From positions 1 to 27,733 of the forward strand of contig CAKUJN010000022.1 in the NCBI GenBank assembly GCA_934661735.1: a DNA stretch of 27,733 bases, given 5' to 3'. Under the pieces are notes generated by a model that made no database searches, was not told the DNA's origin, and worked only from the letters and a program-made list of their open reading frames with translations. The position numbers were made by a program, and so were the translations under genes. This stretch comes from an uncultured Oscillospiraceae bacterium. Lineage in GTDB: Bacteria > Bacillota > Clostridia > Oscillospirales > Oscillospiraceae. Of the stretch, positions 1-6,880 are shown piece after piece (the first letter of the stretch is position 1; the number at the start of each line of letters is the position of its first letter).

Positions 1-178
1 CGGCCCTTACCGTCCCCGTGTACGCCGACAGGGCCGTTTTGCTTGTCTTTGCGCTCCCGCAGCCGTCTGGACGGCTGCGAAAACGCAAACCGTCAAAATG
101 CAGGTATGCCGTAATCGCCCGTCCGGCGGGCGGCAAACGTGCAAAGCGGCCGGTGTGGCAAAGCCGCACCGGCCGGAA
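1..178. other. Non-coding, hairpin-rich stretch at the window edge
   Basis: I see no convincing gene here; the long plus-strand frame across it is a shadow of hprK. The stretch is unusually rich in inverted repeats. CGGCCCT (1-7) pairs with AGGGCCG (30-36). A 10-bp stem, 58-67 with 70-79, is enclosed by TTTGCG (48-53) and CGCAAA (84-89). GCCCG (117-121) pairs with CGGGC (127-131). The hairpin at 149-176 follows hprK. It may be the downstream region of hprK or part of a structured RNA that extends beyond the window. Confidence 0.4.
149..176 (-). terminator. Stem-loop just after the hprK stop
   Basis: A stem of about 12 bp with one G-U pair and a 3-nt loop (GGCCGGTG.../...CACCGGCC) starts within 5 bases of the hprK stop codon. 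No clear U-tract follows on the minus strand, so it may be a weak terminator or a 3'-end stabilising hairpin. Confidence 0.4.
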
Positions 179-179
179 A

Positions 180-1118
180 TCACTCATTCTGATTGGCAAA
201 GAAGCGGTTCATCTGCTCGGTAAACTCCACCGCCGCGTTATAGCCCATCCGCTTCTGACGGTTGTTCATGGCCGCGACCTCAAAGATAACCGCAAGGTTC
301 CGGCCAGGCGTGATCGGCACCGTGATCGACGGCACCTTGACGTCCAGGATATCCGTATACTGTGTCTCCATACCAAGACGGTCATATGCCTCGCCGTCCC
401 GCCACGGGACCATGTTGATAATCAGGTCGATGCTGGTGCTGTCCTTGACCGCGCCCATGCCGAACAGCTTCGCCACATTGATAATGCCGATGCCGCGCAG
501 CTCAATATAGTGCCGCAGAATCTCGGGTGCGGAGGCAATCAGCTCGCGGTTGGAAACACGTTTGATTTCCACCGCGTCGTCCGCAATCAGGCGGTGTCCG
601 CGCTTGACCAGCTCAATGGCCGTTTCGCTTTTGCCGATGCCGCTGTCACCGCAGATAAGAATGCCCTCGCCGTAAATCTCAACCAGCACGCCGTGACGCG
701 TGATGCGCGGCGCAAGCGCGCGGGACAGATAGGTAATCAGACTGGACATCAGATAGGACGTGGTGTCCTTGCTGCTCAGGACAGTGACGTCGTGCTTTTT
801 TGCCATGACCAGACACTCGGGCAGGACCTCCATGCCGCGCGCGATGATCAGCGCCGGAATTTTATACGACAGGAAGTGGTCAAAAATAATCAGCCGGTCC
901 TCACTGGACAGCTTTTCCAGATATGCGCACTCGACCGTGCCGCAGACATAGACGCGCATCGGCTCAAAGTGGTCAAAGAAGCCCGCCAGCTGAAGGCCTG
1001 GACGGGAGATATCGTCGACTGTGACGCGGATTTTCTCATAATCGGTGGATTGATAGAAAAATTCCAGATTGAATTCCTGCACCAGCTCGGAGAGTAAAAC
1101 GGAATATGTGCTTACCAT
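180..1118 (-). CDS. hprK: HPr kinase/phosphorylase
   Basis: This bifunctional enzyme phosphorylates HPr on Ser46 with ATP or PPi and reverses the reaction, controlling carbon catabolite repression in Firmicutes. It is 312 aa, the usual family length. The N-terminal domain (about 1-130) is followed by a kinase domain with the P-loop GDSGIGKS (157-164), the conserved His142 before it, the Asp pair in HRLIADDAVEI (about 180-181), and the HprK signature ELRGIGIINV (206-215). The start codon is preceded by GAGGTG, and a good promoter lies at 1148-1176. The gene is monocistronic here; lgt and other usual neighbours are not visible. Its expected target, an HPr with Ser46, is encoded 6 kb away in the same window. 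Confidence 0.97.
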   Translation of the reverse strand: MVSTYSVLLSELVQEFNLEFFYQSTDYEKIRVTVDDISRPGLQLAGFFDHFEPMRVYVCGTVECAYLEKLSSEDRLIIFDHFLSYKIPALIIARGMEVLPECLVMAKKHDVTVLSSKDTTSYLMSSLITYLSRALAPRITRHGVLVEIYGEGILICGDSGIGKSETAIELVKRGHRLIADDAVEIKRVSNRELIASAPEILRHYIELRGIGIINVAKLFGMGAVKDSTSIDLIINMVPWRDGEAYDRLGMETQYTDILDVKVPSITVPITPGRNLAVIFEVAAMNNRQKRMGYNAAVEFTEQMNRFFANQNE

Positions 1119-1147
1119 TTTTGTACACCTCGCAATGAACTTTTCTG

Positions 1148-1176
1148 ATTATAACCTGCACAGCCGCTTTTGGCAA
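1148..1176 (-). promoter_or_regulatory. Promoter of hprK
   Basis: Minus-strand TTGCCA (1171-1176), a 17-bp spacer, then a perfect TATAAT (1148-1153), 30 bp upstream of the start codon. It fits a sigma-A promoter. Confidence 0.65.
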
Positions 1177-1239
1177 CCGCGATTTGAGATATTGTGGTCG
1201 ATGCGGGAAAAATTTTTTGAAAGATACCAGAAATTGTGC

Positions 1240-1268
1240 TTGCTTTTTGTGGAAACATCTGTTATTAT
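1240..1268 (+). promoter_or_regulatory. Candidate promoter of rpmB
   Basis: TTGCTT (1240-1245), a 17-bp spacer and TATTAT (1263-1268) lie about 60 bp upstream of rpmB. The -35 box is only half-consensus. An overlapping TATACT (1266-1271) could be used instead. Confidence 0.45.
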
Positions 1269-1329
1269 ACTAGTCGGCGTCCGTCGGACGCAATGTTTTT
1301 GATTTTCCTATGGCAAGGAGGTGCAGCTG

Positions 1330-1518
1330 ATGGCAAAATGCGATGTCTGCGGCAAGGGCGTGACTTTCGGTATCAAGGTTTCCCATTCTCACAGAAGATC
1401 CAACCGAGCATGGAAGCCCAACGTCAAACGCGTGAAAGCGATCGTTGACGGTACTCCGCGCCATGTATACGTCTGTACAAGATGCCTGCGTTCGAACAAG
1501 GTTGAGCGCGCAATCTGA
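1330..1518 (+). CDS. rpmB: 50S ribosomal protein L28
   Basis: L28 is a structural protein of the large ribosomal subunit. The 62-residue product has typical features (GKGVTFGIKVSHS, RRSNRAWKPN) and two CxxC pairs, Cys4/Cys7 and Cys49/Cys52, so it is the zinc-binding (C+) form. The start was placed at the ATG of MAKCDVC because a strong AAGGAGG (1315-1321) sits 8 nt upstream; the in-frame GTG at 1321 overlaps that site. The gene stands alone and is closed by a strong terminator at 1531-1560. C+ ribosomal proteins often have C- paralogues induced under zinc starvation; none is visible in this window. Confidence 0.97.
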   Translation: MAKCDVCGKGVTFGIKVSHSHRRSNRAWKPNVKRVKAIVDGTPRHVYVCTRCLRSNKVERAI

Positions 1519-1530
1519 TAACCGGCAAGC

Positions 1531-1563
1531 AAAAAGACAAGCCTTTCGGCTTGTCTTTTTTTC
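1531..1563 (+). terminator. Intrinsic terminator of rpmB
   Basis: A 13-bp stem (1531-1543 with 1548-1560) has a TTTC loop. It ends in a run of T and starts in a run of A, so it could work in both directions. Confidence 0.85.
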
Positions 1564-1608
1564 GTCCATGGCCGGAAATACGCCTCAAAAAAACGTGAAA
1601 AAAGCGCG

Positions 1609-1635
1609 AAAAAACCGCCGTTATGGCGGTTTTTT
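1609..1635 (-). terminator. Intrinsic terminator after the amidohydrolase gene
   Basis: An 11-bp stem (1609-1619 with 1625-1635) has A6 on one side and T6 on the other, so it is bidirectional. It lies 24 bases past the amidohydrolase stop, back to back with the rpmB terminator, and separates the two convergent genes. Confidence 0.8.
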
Positions 1636-1658
1636 CGCTGATTTTCATGAAATTTTCC

Positions 1659-2513
1659 TCAAAATTTTTGCTCAATTTCGCGATTTCCGCGTAAAATGAC
1701 CGCTTCGGCGCCATCGCCGAGCGCTTTTTTCAGCAGCGCGTACTCATCCAGTGCCCCCTGCGCGTGATAAACGCGGTACGCACCCGCATCGCTCCCGCAC
1801 GCGACGCTTACGCCAAGCCGCGCGGCCAGCGCGACGTTTTTCATCTGATACGCCAGAAGCGGACGGAGCTGATCATCCGGAAAGCGGCCGCAGCCAATCA
1901 GGTTTGCAATCGTGACCAGCGTCGGCACCCAGACTGTCCCGTGCTCGGCCATCACATGGAGCGTCTGCTCGCGCAGGTATGCGCCGTGCTCAACGGAATC
2001 CACGCCGGCGGCCGCCGCCGCGGCAACCGTCCCGTCGCCGTTTGCGTGCGCCATGACGGAAAGGCCGGCGTCATGCGCCGCAGAAATCATATACGCAATT
2101 TCGTCCGGCGTAAGCGGCGTATCGGTCAGCACGCCGTAATGGTCAAAATCCATCAGGCCGGAGATCATGATTTTGATAAAATGCGCGCCCTGCGCCTTTG
2201 CCTCGCGCACAAGTGCGCGGTATTCCGCGGGCGTATCAAAGCTGCGCCCGATAAAGCCGCCGTAATGGCCGCTTTTATGGATGGGAAACGCGGGCGTGCG
2301 ATAGCGGATGCCGTACTCCCCCGCGACGGCCGAGGCAAACAGTCCGGCGCCCCAGCGGTCGCCGCCGTCGCGCAGAAACGTGACGCCCGCGGCGGCATAG
2401 CGCGAAAGCACCTGGCGCACCCATGCGCGGTCCACGCCGTCCGCATGGCGGGCAATGGCCGCTTTCCAGTTTTCACCGTCCAGAACCATATGGATATGAC
2501 AGTCGCAATACAT
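1659..2513 (-). CDS. Metal-dependent amidohydrolase, short form
   Basis: This is a TIM-barrel hydrolase of the amidohydrolase superfamily (284 aa). Metal and catalytic positions can be traced: HxH (His6, His8) at the end of strand 1, a candidate bridging Lys114 in HFIKIMISG, His156 in VMAHANGD, His176 in SVEHGAYL and Asp242 in CGSDAGAYR. It starts directly at the barrel and lacks the N-terminal beta-sandwich of full-length imidazolonepropionase or prolidase-like relatives. The start was set at ATG 2513 because AGAGGGG precedes it; a longer frame upstream has no ribosome site. The substrate cannot be told. It is a single gene with its own promoter (2543-2571) and terminator. Confidence 0.85.
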   Translation of the reverse strand: MYCDCHIHMVLDGENWKAAIARHADGVDRAWVRQVLSRYAAAGVTFLRDGGDRWGAGLFASAVAGEYGIRYRTPAFPIHKSGHYGGFIGRSFDTPAEYRALVREAKAQGAHFIKIMISGLMDFDHYGVLTDTPLTPDEIAYMISAAHDAGLSVMAHANGDGTVAAAAAAGVDSVEHGAYLREQTLHVMAEHGTVWVPTLVTIANLIGCGRFPDDQLRPLLAYQMKNVALAARLGVSVACGSDAGAYRVYHAQGALDEYALLKKALGDGAEAVILRGNREIEQKF

Positions 2514-2542
2514 GGCAATCCCCTCTCTGCGTTTCTGGGACA

Positions 2543-2571
2543 AGGATAGCACAGCTTCGTGCGGGGTGCAA
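2543..2571 (-). promoter_or_regulatory. Promoter of the amidohydrolase gene
   Basis: Minus-strand TTGCAC (2566-2571), a 17-bp spacer and TATCCT (2543-2548), 30 bp before the start codon. Confidence 0.5.
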
Positions 2572-2606
2572 GCCGGCGCGGGAGAATTTTCATCTCCCGC
2601 ACCGGC
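2572..2606 (-). terminator. Stem-loop after the propeller-like gene fragment
   Basis: A 14-bp stem (2572-2585 with 2593-2606, one G-U pair) and a 7-nt loop lie 21 bases past the stop of the fragment at 2628. Only a short T stretch follows, and it overlaps the next -35 box. Confidence 0.5.
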
Positions 2607-2627
2607 GGCTGTTTTGTCTGATCGGGA

Positions 2628-3227
2628 TTACTCCGTCTCGGCAGCCTCGGCGACCGTGGTCTTTCCGTTATAAGTGTGGTAAACCTCTTTTGCAAGCGTC
2701 TGCGTCTCACTGCCGTCAAAATAGATCCAGTTTACAGCAATGTTCTCCTCTCCGTCCACCGAAATCTGCTTTTCCAGCAGGAAGCTCTTCGGATCGATGT
2801 TCCCGCTGCGCAGGCCGCTGTTCAGGCTGTAGACCAGCACGTCTGTGGCAATTCGCACCGGATCGCTGCCGACCGTCGCACACATCAGATTGCCGCTGTC
2901 GGAATAGGTATCGGGAATCTCGCTGACCTGCTCAAGATAATAGACCGTCAGGCCGTCGTCGGAAAGCTCAAGGCTGCTGAGATAAATGCCCCAGGTGCCC
3001 CAGATAAAAGCGTTCGAGGAAATTTTCTCCGCCTCACTGTCCTCCTGCCGGAAGCGATAGAGCGAGCCGGTTTCCTCCTTTTCCTCATAGTTCTTGAAAT
3101 AATAGATCGTCTGGCCGTCGTCCGAAAGCTGATAATATATCACATCACCGGATATCTTCTGCTCGTCGCTCATCAGTGAGTCCTTGAGTTTTGCCAGATA
3201 CAGATCACCGTCTGCGGTCAGATAATG
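2628..3227 (-). pseudogene. 5'-truncated beta-propeller-like protein, C-terminal part
   Basis: The frame encodes repeated beta-rich blocks of the form LSDDGQTIYYF and LSDDGLTVYYLEQ, like WD40/DPPIV-N/TolB-type propeller blades in exported or membrane-anchored Firmicutes proteins. The first ATG is at 3173, but the frame stays open upstream and keeps reading blade-like sequence (LTADGDLYLAKLKDS) until about 3221. There it runs into the coding DNA of an integrase in another frame. There is no signal peptide or membrane anchor, as expected for a C-terminal remnant. AAGGA upstream of 3173 could still allow translation of 181 aa. I infer a deletion or insertion scar rather than an intact gene. Confidence 0.65.
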
Positions 3228-3439
3228 TAGCTTCCCTTTCTTCCCTTTCCGCTCATGTAAAGCGAAAACTGCCGCACAACCGATAAGGTTAGCTCTTCCA
3301 TTTCTGTGATCCCCGCGTTTTCACCGCAGAAGCGCAAAAAGAGATTGAGGTTGTTCCGGTAGCTCCGAATGGTTTTCGGGGTAAACCTGCGAACCTCAAT
3401 CTCTATCAGGTACTCTTTTGCCGCCATACTGATTTTCAT
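3218..3439 (-). pseudogene. 3'-truncated tyrosine recombinase/integrase, N-terminal part
   Basis: The 73-residue frame starts at ATG 3439 behind AAAAGGAG. It encodes an N-terminal core-binding (SAM-like) domain: AAKEYLIEIEVRRFTPKTIR, then SYRNNLNLFLRFC, then SLYMSGKGRKGSYI. In intact family members this is followed by a continuing helix and then the catalytic domain with R-H-R-Y residues. Here the frame meets a stop two codons after GSYI, and no catalytic domain follows. The remaining DNA belongs to a different gene in another frame. It must be inactive as a recombinase. It may mark the former end of an integrated element whose other parts are gone. Confidence 0.75.
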
Positions 3440-3453
3440 ACGTTTCTCCTTTT

Positions 3454-3510
3454 GTATGTCGCAACGCAAAGAGCGGCGTATGTCACAACAGATGCGATGT
3501 ATGTCGCGGC
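3454..3510. repeat. Three direct repeats in front of the integrase fragment
   Basis: GTATGTCGCAAC (3454-3465), GTATGTCACAAC (3478-3489) and GTATGTCGCGGC (3499-3510) are spaced 24 and 21 bp start to start, about two helical turns each. The position just upstream of an integrase start suits recombinase arm-binding sites or the end of an element. The function is inferred. Confidence 0.5.
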
Positions 3511-3555
3511 TCGGAATGTGTTTTTCGAAATATATTCCGAGTTTTTCTGTTTCTT

Positions 3556-3577
3556 CGGAAAATCAGCTGATTTTCCG
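3556..3577. repeat. Perfect 22-bp palindrome next to the yebC stop
   Basis: An uninterrupted palindrome with half-site CGGAAAATCAG lies 11 bp past the yebC stop. No U-tract follows on the minus strand, so it is not a classical terminator. It could be a dimeric protein site, an attachment site remnant or a 3'-end hairpin. Confidence 0.55.
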
Positions 3578-3588
3578 CTGAAAGAATA

Positions 3589-4329
3589 TCAGTCCTCGTT
3601 GTCCCAGTTGTGCCAGACGTTCTGCACGTCGTCGTCGTCCTCGAAGATGTCCAGCATTTTTTCCATGTTGGCAATATCCTCGGGCTTTTCGAGCTTCTGA
3701 TAGGTCTGGGGGACCATTTCAATCTGCGCGGACTCGAAGTGGTAGCCCTTGTCCTCAAGCGCTTTGGCGACGGCGTTGAAGTCGGCGGGGTCGGTGTAGA
3801 CGGTGAAGCAGCCCTCCTCCGGCTGGAAGTCGGCGGCGCCCGCGTCCAGCGCGTCCATCATGACGGTGTCCTCATCCAGCTCCTCGTCCTCGTTGTCGAT
3901 GACGATGACGCCCTTTTTGTCAAACGACCAGCTGACGCAGCCGTTGGTGCCGAGGCTTCCACCGAATTTGTCAAAGTGATGGCGGACGTTGCCGGCGGTG
4001 CGGTTACGGTTGTCGGTCATGGTTTCGACGATGACGGCGACGCCGGCGGGGCCGTGGCCTTCGTAGGTGATGGATTCATAGCTGTCGCCCTGACCGGCGG
4101 AGGCGGCCTTTTCCAGAACGCGCTTGATGTTGTCGTTGGGCATATTGGCCGCTTTGGCCTTGGTAATGACGGTTGCAAGGCGGGAGTTATATGCGGGGTC
4201 GGCGACGCCGCCGCCCTCTTTGACCGCGACGATCATTTCCTTGGAAATCTTGGTAAAGGCCGCGGCGCGCTTCGCGTCCTGCGCACCCTTGGTTTTCTGA
4301 ATATTGTGCCACTTGGAATGTCCGGACAT
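3589..4329 (-). CDS. yebC: YebC/TACO1 family protein
   Basis: A 246-aa member of the YebC/PmpR family. It begins with the hallmark MSGHSKWHNIQ and continues with the conserved KGAQDAKRAAAFTKISKE and the GPAGVAVIVETMTDN block. The family was long annotated as a transcriptional regulator; more recent work connects members with translation of difficult sequences such as polyproline. Which applies here cannot be read from the sequence. The start is ATG 4329 with AAGGGAAG upstream; an in-frame upstream start at 4374 lies inside the promoter and is not used. The length is normal. The C-terminal end is acidic (EDDDDVQNVWHNWDNED). The gene has its own promoter at 4365-4394. Confidence 0.95.
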   Translation of the reverse strand: MSGHSKWHNIQKTKGAQDAKRAAAFTKISKEMIVAVKEGGGVADPAYNSRLATVITKAKAANMPNDNIKRVLEKAASAGQGDSYESITYEGHGPAGVAVIVETMTDNRNRTAGNVRHHFDKFGGSLGTNGCVSWSFDKKGVIVIDNEDEELDEDTVMMDALDAGAADFQPEEGCFTVYTDPADFNAVAKALEDKGYHFESAQIEMVPQTYQKLEKPEDIANMEKMLDIFEDDDDVQNVWHNWDNED

Positions 4330-4364
4330 GTGGTTTTCTTCCCTTCGTAGAATTTTCTCAAAAT

Positions 4365-4394
4365 ATTCTAGCACATGGCGATATGGAAAATCAA
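4365..4394 (-). promoter_or_regulatory. Promoter of yebC
   Basis: Minus-strand TTGATT (4389-4394), an 18-bp spacer and TAGAAT (4365-4370), 36 bp ahead of the start codon. It lies right after the Nif3-like gene. Confidence 0.5.
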
Positions 4395-4410
4395 CTGTTT
4401 CCTGACAGGA

Positions 4411-5202
4411 TTACAGAAAATGTATTTTATCGCCGTGCGCCTCCGACTGAGTGACCGAAAGCGCCGGAAACGCCGCGGAAATCAGGCGGGCAAGGCGGCG
4501 GCAGACGGGATTTTCCGTCTGAAAATGGCCGGCGTCGATGAGGTTGAGGCCAAGATACGGCGCATCGGCAAACTCGTGGTATTTGAGGTCCGCCGTGACC
4601 AGCGTATCGCAGCCGTGCGCCAGCACCGCGTCGATGGCGCCGCCGCACGCGCCGCCGCCCACGGCGACCCTGCGCACCGGACGGCCGCCGTCGGCATAGC
4701 GAAGGCCCTCGCAGCCGAGCGCCGCCTTCACCTGCGCGGCAAAATCCGGAAGCGTGGCAAGCGGCACGGTCCCCGCGCGGATAAGGCCGTATTCCCTGCC
4801 CTGCGCGTCGGTTCCGGCGGGCTCCAGCACGTGCACGCCGGAGAGGCCGAGCGTTTCGGCGAGCACATCGTTGACGCCGTCTGGCGCGCAGTCCAGATTG
4901 GTGTGCATGCTGATGACCGCGATATGGTTTTCAATTGCGAACAGCAGATTCCGGCCCGTGACCGTCTCGGAGGTGACGGCCTTCGTGCCGCCGAAGATCA
5001 TCGGGTGGTGGCTGACCACCAGCTCACAGCCAAGGCGCGCGGCCTCGGCCAGCGTGTCCATCGACGCGTCGAGCGATACGAGCACGCGCGTGACCGCGCG
5101 CTCGGGACGGCCGCACATCAGACCCACGTTGTCCCAGTCCATCTTCATGTACGCCGGCGCGGCGTCAAACAGCAGCGCGCGGATATCGTTAACCGTTGGC
5201 AT
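4411..5202 (-). CDS. Nif3-like dinuclear metal centre protein (DUF34)
   Basis: A 263-aa member of the Nif3/YbgI family, whose toroid hexamers bind two metal ions per subunit; the molecular role is not settled (GTP cyclohydrolase I type 2-like annotation is common). Metal ligands are visible: the His pair in SHHPMIFGG (65-66), His100 and Asp104 in HTNLD, and His226 and Glu230 in DAGHFQTE. The start at 5202 overlaps the 3' end of trmK by 14 bp, with GGAG about 9 nt upstream inside trmK, so the two are translationally linked. The trmK-nif3 pair is a conserved Firmicutes arrangement, which supports both calls. Confidence 0.92.
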   Translation of the reverse strand: MPTVNDIRALLFDAAPAYMKMDWDNVGLMCGRPERAVTRVLVSLDASMDTLAEAARLGCELVVSHHPMIFGGTKAVTSETVTGRNLLFAIENHIAVISMHTNLDCAPDGVNDVLAETLGLSGVHVLEPAGTDAQGREYGLIRAGTVPLATLPDFAAQVKAALGCEGLRYADGGRPVRRVAVGGGACGGAIDAVLAHGCDTLVTADLKYHEFADAPYLGLNLIDAGHFQTENPVCRRLARLISAAFPALSVTQSEAHGDKIHFL

Positions 5203-5893
5203 AGCGTTTCTCCATTTCCAGCACCTCGCACAGTGCCTGTTCATAGTAATACTGCCGCTCGGGACGCGGCCTGTCCGCGTTTTTCAGTCCCTGCACCGTG
5301 ACCGAAAGCGCGCCGGAAACGCGGCGCAGATAGGCCGGAAGCAGGCCGCTGCCGCTTTTCAGCAGCTGCGGCGATACATACTGCTCGCCAGGGGTGAGCC
5401 GGCGCGGAACGCCGTCATAGCGCGCGCGCAGGACGGTATACAGAAAGCCAGCGTCCTGTACGAGCGTTTCGGTATCCACGGCGAAGCCCTCCTCAGCCAG
5501 ATAGCGCCGGAGCGCCTGACCGGCGGACTGCGGCTGTAAAATCAGCGTATAGCGCGCGTCGCAGAGCCATGCGCACGGCTGAAGCATCCGGATGATGAGA
5601 TCCCCGCCCATTCCGGCGCAGACAATGGTATCGATCTGCGATGGATCAAGGCCGCACAGTCCGTCGGAAAGCAGAAAATCCATCCGGTCATCCACGCCGT
5701 ACTGCCGCGCGTTTTCCCGCGCGCGCGCCAGCGGCTGCGGCCGCAGGTCGGACGCGGTGACGTGCCGCACGACGCCCTCGCGCAGCAGATGGATGCCAAG
5801 ATAGCCGTGGTCCGTGCCGATATCCGCAAGGCGGCAGCCCTGCGGGACCAGACCGGCACAGCACAAAAGACGTTTGGAAATCGGCAGCTTCAT
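5189..5893 (-). CDS. trmK: tRNA (adenine(22)-N1)-methyltransferase
   Basis: A SAM-dependent Rossmann methyltransferase that makes m1A22 in tRNA. The 234-aa product has motif I LADIGTDHGYLGI (22-34), an acidic SAM-contacting residue in ASDLRPQPL, and the family-typical VCAGMGGDLIIRML motif. A coiled C-terminal extension follows. Start ATG 5893 has GGAGG 6 nt upstream. It overlaps the Nif3-like gene. There is no room for a promoter between the strong terminator at 5907-5933 and the start codon, so transcription must pass through that terminator (see findings). Confidence 0.92.
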   Translation of the reverse strand: MKLPISKRLLCCAGLVPQGCRLADIGTDHGYLGIHLLREGVVRHVTASDLRPQPLARARENARQYGVDDRMDFLLSDGLCGLDPSQIDTIVCAGMGGDLIIRMLQPCAWLCDARYTLILQPQSAGQALRRYLAEEGFAVDTETLVQDAGFLYTVLRARYDGVPRRLTPGEQYVSPQLLKSGSGLLPAYLRRVSGALSVTVQGLKNADRPRPERQYYYEQALCEVLEMEKRYANG

Positions 5894-5906
5894 AAATCCT
5901 CCACCC

Positions 5907-5933
5907 AAAAAAGGGAGGCAAAAGCCTCCCTTT
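5907..5933 (-). terminator. Intrinsic terminator or attenuator between the DUF1858 gene and trmK
   Basis: A 10-bp stem AAAGGGAGGC/GCCTCCCTTT (5910-5919 with 5924-5933) has a 4-nt loop and six U residues on the minus strand. It ends 13 bp before the trmK start, and its CCTCCC arm is complementary to the trmK GGAGG site. Confidence 0.85.
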
Positions 5934-5947
5934 CCGGTCTGTAATGC

Positions 5948-6169
5948 TTACTTTTCGGCTTCCTCGCTGGCTTCGATGAAGCGGTTGACCTGTGCAAGGA
6001 ACGCGTCGGCGTCGACGCCGTGAACCATGCAGGCCTCCTCGACGGTCTCGCCGCGGGAGGACGGGCAGCCCAGGCAGTGCATGCCGATTGCCATGAACAG
6101 CGGGGCGGTCTGCGGCGCGATGTCCAGAACGTCGCCGATGATGGTGGATTTTTCAATTTTAACAGCCAT
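5948..6169 (-). CDS. DUF1858 redox-disulfide domain protein
   Basis: A 73-aa single-domain protein of the DUF1858 family, known from proteins associated with hybrid-cluster (Hcp-like) and other redox proteins. The signature CLGCPSS (Cys32, Cys35) follows a helix with the typical FMAIGMHCLGC context; a third Cys47 lies in EEACMVHG. It is a small cytosolic protein that probably acts in disulfide or metal redox chemistry, but its partner is unknown here and no hcp gene is nearby. Start ATG 6169 has a full AGGAGG upstream and a near-consensus promoter; a longer frame upstream is promoter DNA. It is closed by a strong terminator. Confidence 0.85.
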   Translation of the reverse strand: MAVKIEKSTIIGDVLDIAPQTAPLFMAIGMHCLGCPSSRGETVEEACMVHGVDADAFLAQVNRFIEASEEAEK

Positions 6170-6200
6170 GATTTTGGCCTCCTGTCTGTAATATAGGTGT

Positions 6201-6229
6201 ATTATACCCAATGACGCGACACAATGCAA
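6201..6229 (-). promoter_or_regulatory. Strong promoter of the DUF1858 gene
   Basis: Minus-strand TTGCAT (6224-6229), a 17-bp spacer and perfect TATAAT (6201-6206), 31 bp before the start codon. Confidence 0.7.
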
Positions 6230-6270
6230 CAGGAAAAACACATTTGCCGGCATTGCCTGCAATCAGCACA

Positions 6271-6876
6271 TCATTTTTCCTCCGGTGCGTTCAGGCGCTC
6301 GCCAACCGCGCCGCCGGGGTGAATCAGTGCAAACTGTTCCACACGGTAGTCTGTCTGTTCGATCAGGGCGGTTTGCAGTGCGTGGAAAATCATACAGAGT
6401 GCCGTCGTGCTGGTTGTGCCCTGACAGTTATATTTGTCTGTCTCGCGATTGACATGCTGTTTGAGAACCACATCGGCTCCCTGCGCAAGCGGCGATTCCA
6501 GATTTTCCGTCACGGTGATGACGTGCACGCCCTTCCGGCGGCAGATTTCCAGAATCGGCAGCAGTTCCGCTGTTTTCCCGCCGCGCGAGGCAAACACCAT
6601 CACATCGCCGGACTGTAAAAAGCCCGTCGCGCCGTGAACGGCCTCCGCCGGTGAAATAAATCTGGCCGGACGCTCAATGCAGCACAGAAGATGCGCAAAA
6701 TGCCGGCAGATGATTCCGGAGTGGCCGCAGCCGGAGGTACCAATCCTCGGCGCATCTGCGAGAAGCTCGACAGCGCGTGAAAACGACTCCGGATCAAAGC
6801 ATTCCTTCAGCTCCAGAATGCACTGCGCTTCAATGTCATATGCCGCCAGTGCCGCGGCCAGCGCCTCATGCTTCAT
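6271..6876 (-). CDS. SIS-domain sugar-phosphate isomerase, GutQ/KdsD-like
   Basis: A 201-aa single SIS domain without the CBS pair found in KdsD and GutQ. Motifs fit the arabinose-5-phosphate isomerase group: GTSGCGHSG (46-54), the sugar-phosphate loop ASRGGKT (96-102), and the diagnostic HPGG in ALIHPGGAVGERL near the C-terminus. It probably interconverts a ketose and an aldose phosphate, in the cytosol. ATG 6876 starts 4 bp after the HPr stop with GGAG upstream; a TTG at 6891 overlapping HPr is a less likely alternative. It is the last gene of the leftward regulator-membrane protein-EI-HPr-isomerase unit. In E. coli, gutQ likewise belongs to the sorbitol PTS operon. Confidence 0.82.
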   Translation of the reverse strand: MKHEALAAALAAYDIEAQCILELKECFDPESFSRAVELLADAPRIGTSGCGHSGIICRHFAHLLCCIERPARFISPAEAVHGATGFLQSGDVMVFASRGGKTAELLPILEICRRKGVHVITVTENLESPLAQGADVVLKQHVNRETDKYNCQGTTSTTALCMIFHALQTALIEQTDYRVEQFALIHPGGAVGERLNAPEEK

Positions 6877-6880
6877 CGCC

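Noticed and set aside
18..1097. 359-aa plus-strand frame
   Set aside because: It lies antisense to hprK, has no recognisable domain, and is rich in His/Arg/Gln, as expected for a shadow frame in GC-rich DNA.
3454..3510. CRISPR array
   Set aside because: Only three 12-bp imperfect repeats with 9-12 bp between them; the repeat and spacer sizes do not fit and no cas gene is near.
5884..5940. Frameshift or pseudogene at the start of trmK
   Set aside because: The TrmK product is complete from MKLPISKRLL with the full motif I, and the hairpin upstream is non-coding.
6242..6260. Terminator after the SIS isomerase gene
   Set aside because: Only an imperfect 8-bp stem without a U-tract; too weak to call.
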